Shown here: positions 1 to 9,077 of the stretch, piece by piece
How positions within the stretch are numbered: position 1 is the stretch's first letter
Layout of the letters: each line of letters begins with the position of its first letter
Assembly (NCBI RefSeq): GCF_041740695.1
Contig: NZ_JBGSLK010000091.1
Span: forward strand, 29,906 to 93,905
From: Haliscomenobacter sp041740695
GTDB taxonomy: Bacteria > Bacteroidota > Bacteroidia > Chitinophagales > Saprospiraceae
DNA length: 64,000 nt
Direction of reading: 5' to 3'
The notes under the pieces: generated by a model
Told to the model about the DNA's origin: nothing
Seen by the model: the letters and a program-made list of their open reading frames with translations, nothing else
The model's database searches: none
Translations under genes and position numbers: made by a program

Positions 1-42
1 GCCTAAAACAAACAGGGTAAAAAACAGCAAAAAATTCTTCAT
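1..42 (-). CDS. 5' end of a secreted or membrane protein (partial, runs off the window)
   Basis: The first 14 codons of a minus-strand gene are visible. They read MKNFLLFFTLFVLG: a lysine followed by a hydrophobic run, as in a signal peptide or N-terminal membrane anchor. The gene lies downstream of mrdA on the same strand with a gap of about 70 bp. That is where rodA often sits, but a classical signal-peptide start is unlike RodA, so I do not assign it. Too little is present to name a family. Confidence 0.45.
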   Translation of the reverse strand, partial: MKNFLLFFTLFVLG

Positions 43-81
43 AAATACTTAAAATTAAGCCAATTAACTCAAATCAAATGG

Positions 82-98
82 CAATCCCGAAGGGATTG
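82..98 (-). terminator. short perfect hairpin after mrdA
   Basis: CAATCCC-GAA-GGGATTG forms a 7-bp stem with a 3-base loop, 16 bp past the mrdA stop codon. It is followed on the minus strand by a T-rich but not poly-T stretch. It may end or stabilise the mre-mrdA transcript; a dispersed repeat is also possible. Confidence 0.35.
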
Positions 99-114
99 TA
101 TGTTTATGGCACTA

Positions 115-2001
115 CTAAGGTTGGCTTGATTTGCCTTTTTTCCCAGGAACTTCCCGAATGATGTAGTCCTTTTTCAAGACCTGTTTTTCCATTTCCCGGC
201 GAGCTGGCGTCCGAATTTCCCCTTTGAGGTATTTTTCAATCATCAAACTGGCCACGGGTGCCGCAACGGAGCCCCCAAAACCAGCGTTTTCGGCATACAC
301 CGCAATGGCAATGCGCGGATTGTCTTTTGGGGCAAAACAGAAAAAGATCGAGTGGTCTTCCCCTGAGCTGTTTTCAGCAGTACCGGTTTTACCACAAATA
401 GCAATATCCGGGATAAAGGCCCGACGGGCGGTACCCGCTATGGTAACCCGTTCCATTCCATCCACTACGGGTTCGAAGTACTTGCGTTCGATTCCCACTT
501 CATTTTTGGTACGGAAAGTGCTCCGGGTAGTTAGGGAGGAATCACCAAAAGCCTTGAGGAAGTGCGGGGTATAATAATGGCCACGGTTGGCGATGGTAGC
601 GGCGAGGTTGGCCAACTGGATATTGGTACACAACAATTCCCCTTGCCCAATGCCCAAGGAACGAATCCAAATCGATTTCCACTGACCGTCGCGTGCATAC
701 CAACGGTCAAAAAAAGCGGATGTAGGAAAGCGGCCCGCTTGTTCACCGGGGTAGTCAACCCCCAGTTTGCGGCCATAACCAAATTTATTCAGGTAATGGT
801 TGATCGTATCCAGGCCCTTATTGGGATGGCGATACCCATTCATGTCGACAATGGCACGAAACAGGGTTACAAAATAGGCATTGCAAGAATGTTGGATGCC
901 TGCACGCAAATCACTACAATGGGCGTGTCGGTGACAACCCAAACGCACACCGGGTGCAAAGTAGCCCCCGGCACAGCTCACGCCCCGATCTTCGTTCCAT
1001 ATGCCAATCTGCTGGCCAATCAGGGCCAAAATCGTTTTGTGGATAGACCCTGGAGGATACTGCGCCATTACCGCCCGGTTGAACAGAGGAATATTGGGGT
1101 CGGTAGCCAGTTTTTTATACACGTCGCCGCGGGCGTTGTTGGTAATGGTGAGTTCGTTGGGGTCGTAGTTGGGCGTGGTCACCATGGCCAGAATTTCTCC
1201 GGTCCTGGGTTCAATGGCGACCAGACCTGCACGTTTGTTGCTGAGCAGGTGCTCGGCGTATTGCTGGAGGTCCAAATCGACGGTGGTTCTAAGGTCTTGA
1301 CCAGGCACTACTGGAATATCGTCTTTGCCATTGCGGTAGGAACCAGCATAACGTCCCAATTTATCGCGCAACACAAAAGCGACGCCTTTTTTACCCCTCA
1401 GCTCATTCTCGTAAGTTTTTTCTAGTCCACTTGCTCCGATGTAGTCACCAGGGGCATAGATGTCGGACTTGGTTTCCACCTCGGTCCTGTCCACTTCGCG
1501 AATGTATCCCAACAAATGTGCAGCCACTGGCGCCGGGTATTGACGGGCGTTGCGCAGGACGATTTCAAAGCCGGGAAATTCGGGCAGCGCTTCCTGAAAA
1601 CGCGCGAACGCCTCAGCAGAAATTTTACTTTTAAATACAAAGGGAACGGATCGAGAAAAACGACCACTTTTGAAGTCTTTATCCAGCGCTTTTTTGTACT
1701 CTTCGCGGGTCATGCCCGCCAGTTTGCAAAAGCGCCCTACATTGATGTTTTTATCCATTGCATCCACCGTGAGCATCAGGTCATACATGGGATTATTGAC
1801 TACCAGTAATTTTCCGGTGCGGTCATAAATCAAACCCCGTGCCGGATAAATAGGAAAACGGGCTACAGCACCAGTGATTTTATCACCAGATTTGAACTCT
1901 CCATTGATGACCTGCAAGTAAAAAGCCCTAGCCAGAAGCAAAGTTGCTGCAACGATGAATACCACCTGTATGACCTGCTGACGATTGCTGCCGATATCCA
2001 T
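115..2001 (-). CDS. mrdA: penicillin-binding protein 2 (elongasome transpeptidase)
   Basis: A class B penicillin-binding protein that cross-links peptidoglycan during lateral wall growth with RodA and MreBCD. One N-terminal membrane segment (about residues 10-29) anchors a periplasmic protein. A dimerisation region follows, then the transpeptidase domain with SIHK as the SxxK nucleophile motif (Ser319), SCN at 372-374 and KTG at 538-540. Its length of 628 residues is normal for PBP2. It is the last gene of mreB-mreC-mreD-mrdA, 23 bp after mreD, and that context supports the PBP2 call over PBP3. The SxxK motif has isoleucine and histidine where threonine and phenylalanine are common. Confidence 0.95.
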   Translation of the reverse strand: MDIGSNRQQVIQVVFIVAATLLLARAFYLQVINGEFKSGDKITGAVARFPIYPARGLIYDRTGKLLVVNNPMYDLMLTVDAMDKNINVGRFCKLAGMTREEYKKALDKDFKSGRFSRSVPFVFKSKISAEAFARFQEALPEFPGFEIVLRNARQYPAPVAAHLLGYIREVDRTEVETKSDIYAPGDYIGASGLEKTYENELRGKKGVAFVLRDKLGRYAGSYRNGKDDIPVVPGQDLRTTVDLDLQQYAEHLLSNKRAGLVAIEPRTGEILAMVTTPNYDPNELTITNNARGDVYKKLATDPNIPLFNRAVMAQYPPGSIHKTILALIGQQIGIWNEDRGVSCAGGYFAPGVRLGCHRHAHCSDLRAGIQHSCNAYFVTLFRAIVDMNGYRHPNKGLDTINHYLNKFGYGRKLGVDYPGEQAGRFPTSAFFDRWYARDGQWKSIWIRSLGIGQGELLCTNIQLANLAATIANRGHYYTPHFLKAFGDSSLTTRSTFRTKNEVGIERKYFEPVVDGMERVTIAGTARRAFIPDIAICGKTGTAENSSGEDHSIFFCFAPKDNPRIAIAVYAENAGFGGSVAAPVASLMIEKYLKGEIRTPARREMEKQVLKKDYIIREVPGKKGKSSQP

Positions 2002-2024
2002 AGCGCTATCTTATGAAAAATGAG

Positions 2025-2546
2025 TTAATCTAAACCGTTTAATATACCTGCTAAAATTAGGGTAAAAAAAACGGAAACTATAAAACTGAGTAGACTTTTA
2101 ACGATGATTTCCACGATAAATACATGTGAAAAGAACACCATTATGTAGTAAAAAGGCAAATACACCAAAAAGGAATAGATCACGTAGCGCAAAAATGGAA
2201 GGAATTTTAGCCTCCCTAACGACGGTGTAAATGCCTCATCGATTCCACGAGGCAAAACCAAGGCTAAAATATAGGGCCGGGCAAAAGCCAACACAACTGC
2301 ACTCGCCGTGTGTACACCCAAGGTATTGTAGGAAGCGTCGATCAAGAGCCCCGAAAAGAATGCAATGAGCATCAACCTGTTGACATGCATGCCAAAAGGG
2401 AGCAATAAAATGAACAAAGGATACACAAACGCTTCATAATAATAAGAACCCAGTGGCAAAAACTGTACCTGCTTTAGCACAATGATTTGGAGGATCCAAA
2501 TGATGATGAATTTTAGCGAAATGCGCAATGTCGAGCTACTGTTCAT
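2025..2546 (-). CDS. mreD: rod shape-determining protein MreD
   Basis: A small polytopic inner-membrane protein of the elongasome. The 173 residues are almost entirely hydrophobic helices (five or six predicted) broken by short charged loops, and this topology and length fit MreD. Sequence conservation in this family is weak, so the call leans on position: it overlaps the end of mreC by 11 bp and precedes mrdA. The overlap suggests translational coupling to mreC. Confidence 0.88.
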   Translation of the reverse strand: MNSSSTLRISLKFIIIWILQIIVLKQVQFLPLGSYYYEAFVYPLFILLLPFGMHVNRLMLIAFFSGLLIDASYNTLGVHTASAVVLAFARPYILALVLPRGIDEAFTPSLGRLKFLPFLRYVIYSFLVYLPFYYIMVFFSHVFIVEIIVKSLLSFIVSVFFTLILAGILNGLD

Positions 2547-3387
2547 CTTTGGCGCGTGCTTCTAGTTGATTGATTTCATCGGCATGTACGTTCACTACAA
2601 TTTGAGCGTAGCGCACGTTTGCCATATTGGTATTCAGTTTGACCTGAATCAAATGGTTGCTGGATCCGGGTGGGATGCTGTGGTAAAACACTTTGCCGAT
2701 CGTCACCCCGGGTGGATAATATGTGGAAAAGCCAGTGGTTTCTACAACGTCTTCCTTAGAGCTAATTTTGTTGTGCTTAGGAATATCGACCAATTGCATG
2801 AAGCGAGGGTCTTTACCTCGCCAAACCAGAGAACCATAAAAACCTTTGTCTACGCCGCGAATTTGCGCACTTACCCGGGAATCGGTATGCAAAACGGACA
2901 TAACAATGCAATAATACTTCGATACGTACCTGACAACCCCCAATACTCCGTCGGCGGTGATTACCCCCATGTTTTCCTTTACCCCGTGGTAACGGCCCCG
3001 GTTCAAGGTGAGGTAGTTTTTGGGTTTATCCACGGAATTATTGACTACGGTAGCTTCGATGTACTTGTAAATTTGGATGCGGGTACTGTCGAGCACCCGT
3101 TGTAAAGTATCGATACTGACTTGGGTATTGTACTGATCCTTGGCCAATTGCCCACGCAGCACACTGATCTCGTGTTGCAATTTTTCGTTTTCCCTGCGGA
3201 GGTTGAAGTAGCTCCCTATGGCGGTAGCACCGCTGCCAAAAAAGCCAGTCACCCTTCCTGCCGAATTCAAAAAAATCTTACCCTGCGCTTCGTTGTTCCG
3301 AACAATCAGAAAAAGCGAAACGAACAGCAGCACAAAAAACAAAACCCGGGAATTGACCCGATTGAGTAATTGCAGGAAAGTATTCAT
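2536..3387 (-). CDS. mreC: rod shape-determining protein MreC
   Basis: A periplasmic scaffold that links MreB, MreD and PBP2. It has a short cytoplasmic tail, one membrane helix (about residues 12-30), a coiled coil (about 60-105, with the heptad-like NEKLQHEISVLRGQL) and a beta-rich C-terminal domain typical of MreC, with GVITADGVLGVV near the middle. Its length of 283 residues is normal. It lies between mreB and mreD in the conserved order. A strong hairpin separates it from mreB. Confidence 0.93.
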   Translation of the reverse strand: MNTFLQLLNRVNSRVLFFVLLFVSLFLIVRNNEAQGKIFLNSAGRVTGFFGSGATAIGSYFNLRRENEKLQHEISVLRGQLAKDQYNTQVSIDTLQRVLDSTRIQIYKYIEATVVNNSVDKPKNYLTLNRGRYHGVKENMGVITADGVLGVVRYVSKYYCIVMSVLHTDSRVSAQIRGVDKGFYGSLVWRGKDPRFMQLVDIPKHNKISSKEDVVETTGFSTYYPPGVTIGKVFYHSIPPGSSNHLIQVKLNTNMANVRYAQIVVNVHADEINQLEARAKDEQ

Positions 3388-3416
3388 GTGGTGATTGGAA
3401 CTCGCGGGTGAGGAAT

Positions 3417-3459
3417 AAGGTTGTTTTGATGCTGCATTTTAATGCATCAAAACAACCTT
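3417..3459 (-). terminator. 16-bp stem-loop between mreB and mreC
   Basis: AAGGTTGTTTTGATGC and its exact complement are separated by an 11-base loop. On the minus strand the hairpin starts 12 bp after the mreB stop and ends about 30 bp before the mreC start. No U-tract follows, so it may be a partial terminator, a processing site or an mRNA stabiliser that sets the MreB:MreC ratio. The structure is seen directly; the role is inference. Confidence 0.6.
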
Positions 3460-3471
3460 ACACACTGTAAA

Positions 3472-4509
3472 TCACACACTTTTGCGATCGATCAAAAAGG
3501 AAAAACGATCGGTATTTTTGAGCGCAATGCCCGTTCCCCGAACCACTGCGCGCAATGGATCATCGGCAACCTGAACGGGAAGTTTGGTTTTTAAGGAGAT
3601 GCGTTTGTCCAAACCACGCAGCAGCGCACCGCCACCAGTTAGGTATAAACCTCTTCTGAAAATATCGGCGGCCAACTCTGGTGGAGTAGATTCCAGGGCT
3701 TTGAGTACCGCATCTTCAATTTTGGAGATGGATTTATCCAGCGAGTGGGCAATTTCGCGGTAACCTACCTTGATTTGTTTGGGGATACCCGTCATCAAAT
3801 CCCGGCCATTTACGGCAAAATCTTCGGGGGCTTGATCTTCTTCCAATTCATGCAGGGCGGAGCCCACGTGAATTTTGATTTGTTCAGCCGTCCGTTCACC
3901 AATCAAGATGTTGTGCTGGCGCTTCATATAGCTCACGATATCGTTGGTGAATTCATCACCAGCAATCCGAATCGATTGATCACATACGATCCCGGAAAGG
4001 GCAATCACCGCAATTTCGGTAGTACCCCCACCGATGTCGATGATCATGTTGCCTTCGGGCTCTTCCACATCCAGACCTATCCCGAGTGCAGCAGCCATTG
4101 GCTCATGAATCAGGTAGGTTTCTTTGGAGTCTACGTGATCGGCAGAGTCAAATACCGCGCGTTTTTCCACTTCTGTGATCCCCGAAGGAATACAAATGAC
4201 CATTTTCATGTGGGAAAAAAAGCGACGACGGCCATCGATCATATTGATGAACCCTTCAATCATATTTTCAGCCGCCTGAAAGTCGGCGATTACTCCATCT
4301 TTCAGTGGGCGAACGGTTTTAATATTCTCGTGGGTCTTTTCGTGCATTTGCATCGCTCGACGACCAACCGCAATGGTTTCGTTCGTTTTGCGATTGATGG
4401 CCACGATTGAAGGTTCGTCCACAACAATCTGATCATTTTGCATGATCAGGGTATTGGCAGTGCCAAGGTCTATGGCGAGTTCTTGTCTAAAAAAACTGAA
4501 CAGCTTCAT
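3472..4509 (-). CDS. mreB: rod shape-determining actin MreB
   Basis: A bacterial actin homologue that polymerises on ATP under the inner membrane and guides the cell-wall elongation machinery. Actin-family signatures are clear: phosphate 1 loop DLGTANT (14-20), phosphate 2 loop IDIGGGTTE (about 157-165) and the adenosine motif TGGGALLRGLD near residue 290. An amphipathic N-terminus (MKLFSFF) suits membrane binding. Its length of 345 residues is standard. It is the first gene of the cluster; about 200 bp separate it from the upstream peptidase gene, probably holding its promoter, though no clear TAnnTTTG box was found there. Confidence 0.97.
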   Translation of the reverse strand: MKLFSFFRQELAIDLGTANTLIMQNDQIVVDEPSIVAINRKTNETIAVGRRAMQMHEKTHENIKTVRPLKDGVIADFQAAENMIEGFINMIDGRRRFFSHMKMVICIPSGITEVEKRAVFDSADHVDSKETYLIHEPMAAALGIGLDVEEPEGNMIIDIGGGTTEIAVIALSGIVCDQSIRIAGDEFTNDIVSYMKRQHNILIGERTAEQIKIHVGSALHELEEDQAPEDFAVNGRDLMTGIPKQIKVGYREIAHSLDKSISKIEDAVLKALESTPPELAADIFRRGLYLTGGGALLRGLDKRISLKTKLPVQVADDPLRAVVRGTGIALKNTDRFSFLIDRKSV

Positions 4510-4706
4510 TAATTTTCCTTACCTAAGAGTTTTTGTAAATTATGTCAAACGCGCTCCTTAAAGCTTGATTCTGATCAAACAGCTGGTATACCGCTGGCGT
4601 TTCATGCTCGCAAAAGAAAGAAAATTTAGCGACATTAATGCATGTTCGGCCCTGCTTAACCAAATTTTTTTGATCAAACCCTGAAAAAATGGTCCGAATT
4701 GGTTAT

Positions 4707-5981
4707 TTAGGCTTTGCCCACGATTACTTCGCTCATTTTCTCGGGGATCAAATACTTTTGCGCCATGGCTTGAATGGATTCAGGCGTAACGGCCAAAGTA
4801 AGATCTACCGAGTCTTGTAGCTCCGTAAAGGGCAAATTTTCGGTCACCAGGAGGCGCAGCAACTCCGCCACATTGAATGGCCCATCGATCATGGTCAGGT
4901 AATTGCCCAGGATGTAGTTGCGCATCATTTCCAGTTCATCTTCGTCCACGAGTTCCTCACGCAAGCGGTCCATTTCCAAATAAATTTGGGTGCGTGTGTC
5001 CGCGACAAACTCATTGCCCACCTCGGTTCCTATGTAAAAGCAACCATCAAATTGCATGGCATCGAGGGTAGAATAAATGTTGTAGGTATAACCCTTTTCT
5101 TCCCGGATATTGGTCATCAGGCGTGAGCCAAAGTAGCCCCCCAGAATCACATTGAGGATGGAAAGGTCAAAAAAGTCGGGATGATGCCGATCGAAGGTGC
5201 GAAAGCCGATGCGAATGGCCGACTGCAAACTGTCCGGCTTGGAAATCAACAAGTGTTGGGGTGGAGCTTCCTCGAGGATCAAACTGGGTTCAGGGATTAC
5301 ACCGCTGGGAATACCATGCCCCAATTGTTCATTCAGTTGTTCGAGTACCTCCGGGGTCACTTTCCCACTGATGATGATGAGGCAATTGTCTTTGGTAAAC
5401 AAACTGCTGTGGTGCTGCAACAAATCCTCCCGGGTGAGTTGGTTATACGTTTCAGCAGTGCTGTTGTAGCCATAAGGGTGTTCGGGGCCAAAGAACATCT
5501 CGGTAATTTGGCGATAGGCTACTACATCACTTTTGCTCAGGTCTACTTGCAAATGTTGCACACTGCGCTGAATGAAAGCCTGTAGTTCGTGTTCCGGGAA
5601 ACTAGGGGTTTTGATCACCTCCCCCAACAAGGGCAATACATGATTGAAGTGTTTGTTTAAGGACAACAGCGTCAGGCTAGCCGTATCGGTATGGTAAGGA
5701 ATGGCGAGGCTACTCCCGTAATAATCCAGTTTTTCGGCCAACTCAGCCGAGTTGTAGTTTTGAGTGCCTTCGCGCAGGAGCGCACTTGTAGCGCGTGAGG
5801 ACAGTTTTTTGTGCTCATATGGGCGGCCACCCTTAAAGATGACTTCCACCTTGAGTACCTCCTGGGTACCCATGGCGACGACATAAACAGGGATTCCGTT
5901 ATCCAAGCGCAACTCTTGAATTTCCGGCATTTTAATGTCGGTGATGGTTTTAATTTTGGGCGCTCTCGAACGGTTTGGCAT
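4707..5981 (-). CDS. M16 family peptidase-like protein without the zinc motif
   Basis: A single-unit M16 (insulinase/processing-peptidase) protein of 424 residues with an N-terminal M16 domain and a C-terminal M16_C domain. The C-terminal family signature SRLMTNIREEKGYTYN is well kept. At the usual site of the inverted zinc motif HxxEH, after the first beta strands (about residues 55-75), the sequence reads RATSALLREG with no histidine pair. It is therefore probably the non-catalytic half of a heterodimer, as in mitochondrial-type alpha subunits. No catalytic partner is adjacent; the only HxxEH-bearing M16 protein in the window lies about 40 kb away. No signal peptide is seen. Confidence 0.85.
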   Translation of the reverse strand: MPNRSRAPKIKTITDIKMPEIQELRLDNGIPVYVVAMGTQEVLKVEVIFKGGRPYEHKKLSSRATSALLREGTQNYNSAELAEKLDYYGSSLAIPYHTDTASLTLLSLNKHFNHVLPLLGEVIKTPSFPEHELQAFIQRSVQHLQVDLSKSDVVAYRQITEMFFGPEHPYGYNSTAETYNQLTREDLLQHHSSLFTKDNCLIIISGKVTPEVLEQLNEQLGHGIPSGVIPEPSLILEEAPPQHLLISKPDSLQSAIRIGFRTFDRHHPDFFDLSILNVILGGYFGSRLMTNIREEKGYTYNIYSTLDAMQFDGCFYIGTEVGNEFVADTRTQIYLEMDRLREELVDEDELEMMRNYILGNYLTMIDGPFNVAELLRLLVTENLPFTELQDSVDLTLAVTPESIQAMAQKYLIPEKMSEVIVGKA

Positions 5982-6076
5982 AGGTTACTGTACAGAGGTT
6001 TTTGAAATAGGGGGCAAATATAGGGGCTTAGGGGTTGTAAAACAAGCATTATTGAAAAGTCAATTGGGATTCGTTT

Positions 6077-7306
6077 TTAAACAATGCGCACTGCTTTGGC
6101 CAGAATGCTTAGATCGTAATCGATCCCCAAGCCAGGGCGTGTAGGGATTTCAACTACGCCCTCTTTGGCTTCAATTTTGCTATACCAGGTGGGCTTCACG
6201 GATTTGGCATCGTACACAAATTCTTGAAAACCAAATAAATTAGGCGCTACAGCAGCAACTTGCCAAAACGGGGCAATGAGCGGATCTGCTTTAGGCGTGT
6301 GTGGAGCGATGCCTTTGAGCCCATAATGACTGGCCATGGCTGAAACCTGTAATGTGCGCATGATCCCACCATTATAGTATAGGTCGGGTTGCAATATGTC
6401 ATAAACCTTATTTTGGGCCAGGCGACGAAAACGGAAAAGACTAGAATCTTGTTCTCCTCCAGCCAGTACCACTTTTTTCAGCGCTTTGTTGATCTGACGC
6501 ATACCTTCTTCATCCTCAAAGTTGCAGGGTTCCTCGAAAATCGCCACTCCGTGATCCTCCAGCAAACGACCAGCTTCGATGCCTTCTTTGACATTGTACG
6601 AACCATTGGCATCGGCATAGATCGTAATGGCATCGCCTAGTCCCTTGCGCAAAGCGGGCACAAAGCGCCTGGTTTGTGCAGCGTTTTCGGGAGTGTTCAC
6701 CATACGCCCCCCAATTTTGATTTTAACTCCCTTGGCACCTGTTGCTTTCAACTTTTCCTGCAAAACTTCGATGATGGCGGCAGGATCACCCTCCCGACTC
6801 CAGTCGGAAATGTAAACGGGATAGTTGCTGCGAACTGCCGTTCCCAACAACTGGTGAACCGGCTTTTGGGCAATCCGCCCCAATAAATCCCATATGGCAA
6901 TCTCCACCGAACCAATGCAGTTCCACAAGGGCATTCCGGTGTACTTGTAATTGCTGTTCAAGCGGTAGGCATTGTCTACGAGTTGTACCAAATCACGGGC
7001 ATCAAATCCGATGAAATGAGGCAAAACCAAACCTTTTAACAGGGATACCAAGTGGGGCATCCGGTCGTTGCATTGTGTAATGCCGATTTGTCCATTGCTG
7101 CGCACCACCATCAGGAGATATTGATCTACTTTGAGTAGTTCAATGGAGTCTATCAGTACCTTATTGGGCAAGACTGCCTTGAGGTCGGGAACTGGCCACG
7201 TGAGCAAAGGCTCCGTATTAGGGCTTGCCTCAGCGCGGAATTGGGGCAAAAACGCAAAAGCGGTAGCCCCAATAAAGCCTTTTTGGAAAAAACTACGGCG
7301 TTGCAT
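6077..7306 (-). CDS. Tat-exported enolase-superfamily enzyme (mandelate racemase/muconate lactonizing type)
   Basis: An enzyme that would abstract a proton next to a carboxylate using an Mg2+ site, often acting on sugar acids or their lactones. The N-terminus QRRSFFQKG followed by a hydrophobic run matches a twin-arginine signal, so it is probably periplasmic. Barrel motifs are in order: KIK (195-197), metal ligands Asp232 (ADANGSY), Glu258/259 (FEEPC) and Glu285 (GGEQDS), and His336 (APHTP). Length 409. A Tat-targeted TIM-barrel isomerase gene is divergent from it, suggesting a shared carbohydrate role. The substrate cannot be read from sequence. Confidence 0.88.
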   Translation of the reverse strand: MQRRSFFQKGFIGATAFAFLPQFRAEASPNTEPLLTWPVPDLKAVLPNKVLIDSIELLKVDQYLLMVVRSNGQIGITQCNDRMPHLVSLLKGLVLPHFIGFDARDLVQLVDNAYRLNSNYKYTGMPLWNCIGSVEIAIWDLLGRIAQKPVHQLLGTAVRSNYPVYISDWSREGDPAAIIEVLQEKLKATGAKGVKIKIGGRMVNTPENAAQTRRFVPALRKGLGDAITIYADANGSYNVKEGIEAGRLLEDHGVAIFEEPCNFEDEEGMRQINKALKKVVLAGGEQDSSLFRFRRLAQNKVYDILQPDLYYNGGIMRTLQVSAMASHYGLKGIAPHTPKADPLIAPFWQVAAVAPNLFGFQEFVYDAKSVKPTWYSKIEAKEGVVEIPTRPGLGIDYDLSILAKAVRIV

Positions 7307-7381
7307 TTATGGATGAATTTTAATTTGAAAAATAGGCTCATCGCCTTTCGATGCATCAGAAACGCTACAAAAAGTAGTTGT

Positions 7382-7389
7382 CAAAACTA
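7382..7389 (-). promoter_or_regulatory. -7 promoter box (TAGTTTTG) of the enolase-superfamily gene
   Basis: On the minus strand the octamer TAGTTTTG matches the Bacteroidota TAnnTTTG consensus and lies 75 bp upstream of the start codon. No convincing -33 TTTG at standard spacing was found, so confidence is moderate. Confidence 0.4.
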
Positions 7390-7485
7390 ATCATTTTTTA
7401 AACAGCTCGCTTTTCGTCCAAAACATTCCCCTTACCAATGGATCGACAAGCACCAAGAAATTAATGATCTAAACCTCTTAGTAGT

Positions 7486-7512
7486 GGGGCAAAAATAAAT
7501 GTTGATTTTTTC
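7486..7512. repeat. family C repeat, partial copy (one end only)
   Basis: GGGGCAAAAATAAATGTTG with the upstream flank TTAGTAGT matches one end of the 116-bp family C palindromes at 10799 and 59284 over about 35 bp. Similarity then stops and there is no complementary arm, so this is a truncated or decayed copy. It lies in the 350-bp divergent gap between the enolase-type and isomerase-type genes. The rest of that gap holds the promoter box at 7382 and nothing else I recognise. Confidence 0.6.
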
Positions 7513-7656
7513 TTTCAACCGTACTTTCTTTTCAGCCGTGGCAAATGCATGTTCAACTTTGGGTAATGCTTTGTAATCCTAATTCGCCAATATAAAAAAT
7601 GTAGCTTAGCTTTACGATTCATAAACTAGAACATTCATCAATCCACTTTTTTCGCG

Positions 7657-8571
7657 ATGAACAGACGTGACATACTTAAAACATTAGGGGCTGCTGGTAT
7701 GGCCACCGTTTTGCCTGTAGACTTATTGGCAGGTACGGCACTGAAAAAAACCAAGTTCCGCTTTTGCCTAAATACCAGTACCATCAGTGGCCAGAAATTG
7801 GGCATTGTGAAGTACATTGAAATTGCTGCCGCCTCAGGTTACGATGGCATCGAGATTTGGTTGCCCGATCTCAACGCGTACCTCAAAGAAGGTGGCACCA
7901 TGACTGCACTGGCTCAAAAGGTCAAAGATGCGGGGATCACTGTAGAGGACGCCATTGCTTTTGCCCCCTGGATGGTGGAAGACGATGCCCAACGCGCAGG
8001 AGGTTTCAAACAACTGGAAGAAGAAATGAACCTCCTCGCACAGCTTGGTTGCAGACGCATTGCTGCACCACCCGCCGGAGTAAAAAAAGATCCACCACTG
8101 GATTTGTTCAAAGCTGGTGAGCGTTACAAACAAGCGCTGGATTTGGGTCGAAAAACCGGGGTAATGCCTCAATTGGAATTTTGGGGTGCTTCGGGCACCT
8201 TGTTTCACCTGGGGCAGGCATTAGCTGTAGCTGCAGCCGCCAACGATCCTGATGCCCGCTTGTTGCCCGATATTTACCACTTGTTCAGAGGCGGATCTGG
8301 TTTTGATAGCCTGAATTTGTTGAGAGGGGATACCGTGGAGATTTTCCACTTCAATGATTTTGTGAACAATAAACCTATTGCAGAACAAACCGACGCAGAT
8401 CGCATCTATCCCGGCGACGGTGATGCGCCAATTGAAGGTGTGGTGCAATTGTTGAAAGAAATGGGGGGCTCCAAGGTCATCTCGCTTGAACTCTTCAACC
8501 GGGATTATTGGAAACAGGATCCACTGCTGGTCGCAAAAACCGGGCTGCAAAAGCTGCGGGCACTAGTGTAA
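7657..8571 (+). CDS. Tat-exported sugar phosphate isomerase/epimerase-like TIM barrel
   Basis: An AP-endonuclease-2/xylose-isomerase-like TIM-barrel protein; many relatives are annotated as hydroxypyruvate isomerase-like or sugar isomerases. NRRDILKTLGAAG is a Tat signal. Likely metal ligands sit at strand ends: Glu in QLEFWG, Asp/His in LLPDIYHLF, His in EIFHFND and Glu in ISLELFNRD. Its length of 304 is normal. A near-consensus box TAGCTTTA lies about 45 bp before the start. It is paired divergently with the enolase-superfamily gene and resembles the gene at 12038. The exact substrate is unknown. Confidence 0.85.
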   Translation: MNRRDILKTLGAAGMATVLPVDLLAGTALKKTKFRFCLNTSTISGQKLGIVKYIEIAAASGYDGIEIWLPDLNAYLKEGGTMTALAQKVKDAGITVEDAIAFAPWMVEDDAQRAGGFKQLEEEMNLLAQLGCRRIAAPPAGVKKDPPLDLFKAGERYKQALDLGRKTGVMPQLEFWGASGTLFHLGQALAVAAAANDPDARLLPDIYHLFRGGSGFDSLNLLRGDTVEIFHFNDFVNNKPIAEQTDADRIYPGDGDAPIEGVVQLLKEMGGSKVISLELFNRDYWKQDPLLVAKTGLQKLRALV

Positions 8572-8639
8572 GTAGCCGACACAAGCCAAAATGACAATGA
8601 TTTTACGGCGATAACAACAACATAAGCGAATGACTCCCT

Positions 8640-8647
8640 TAACTTTG
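8640..8647 (+). promoter_or_regulatory. -7 promoter box (TAACTTTG) of the DUF3817-type gene
   Basis: TAACTTTG matches TAnnTTTG and lies 47 bp before the ATG at 8694. Transcription from it would begin at about the in-frame ATG at 8652, which argues that 8652 is not the start codon. Confidence 0.5.
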
Positions 8648-8693
8648 CAGCATGAGGGAGTCATCTCACCTTTATTCAATAAAATCACCCACT

Positions 8694-8999
8694 ATGTTAT
8701 CCCTACTTAAAACGCCACTGGGGCGCTTGCGTGTTATTGCTTTCGCCGAAGGTATGTCCTTTTTGATTCTGCTGTTCATCGCCATGCCACTGAAGTACAT
8801 CTGGCAGTACCCACAGGCGGTTCGCAATTTTGGTTCATTGCATGGACTGCTGTTTGTGCTGTACATCCTGCTCGTGATCCTCTGCAGCATCGAGTACCGC
8901 TGGAAATTCTGGAAGGTGGGAATCCTGCTGTTGATTTCGGTCATTCCCTTTGGAAATTTTTATGCAGATAAGCATTATTTGCAGGAAGGGAAAGCGTAG
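8694..8999 (+). CDS. small membrane protein, DUF3817 type
   Basis: A protein of about 101 residues with three hydrophobic helices. The N-terminal LGRLRVIAFAEGMSFLILL and the central RNFGSLHGLLFVLYILL match DUF3817 membrane proteins of unknown function. I chose the ATG at 8694 because the in-frame ATG 42 bases earlier adds hydrophilic residues before a natural family start and falls at the predicted transcription start. It stands alone on the plus strand between an isomerase-type gene and the TetR gene. Confidence 0.8.
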   Translation: MLSLLKTPLGRLRVIAFAEGMSFLILLFIAMPLKYIWQYPQAVRNFGSLHGLLFVLYILLVILCSIEYRWKFWKVGILLLISVIPFGNFYADKHYLQEGKA

Positions 9000-9077
9000 G
9001 ACTACTTCAATTTGAGCCTATTTCAACATTGAGACTTGTAAATTGGGAATCCGTTGGACATGTACTACTGGATCCCC

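Noticed and set aside
1..42. rodA as the partial gene at the left edge
   Set aside because: The visible 14 residues look like a cleavable signal peptide, not the start of a RodA-type polytopic protein.
562..1425. Long plus-strand ORF of 287 codons
   Set aside because: Fully inside mrdA on the other strand; mrdA has all the penicillin-binding motifs and this frame has none.
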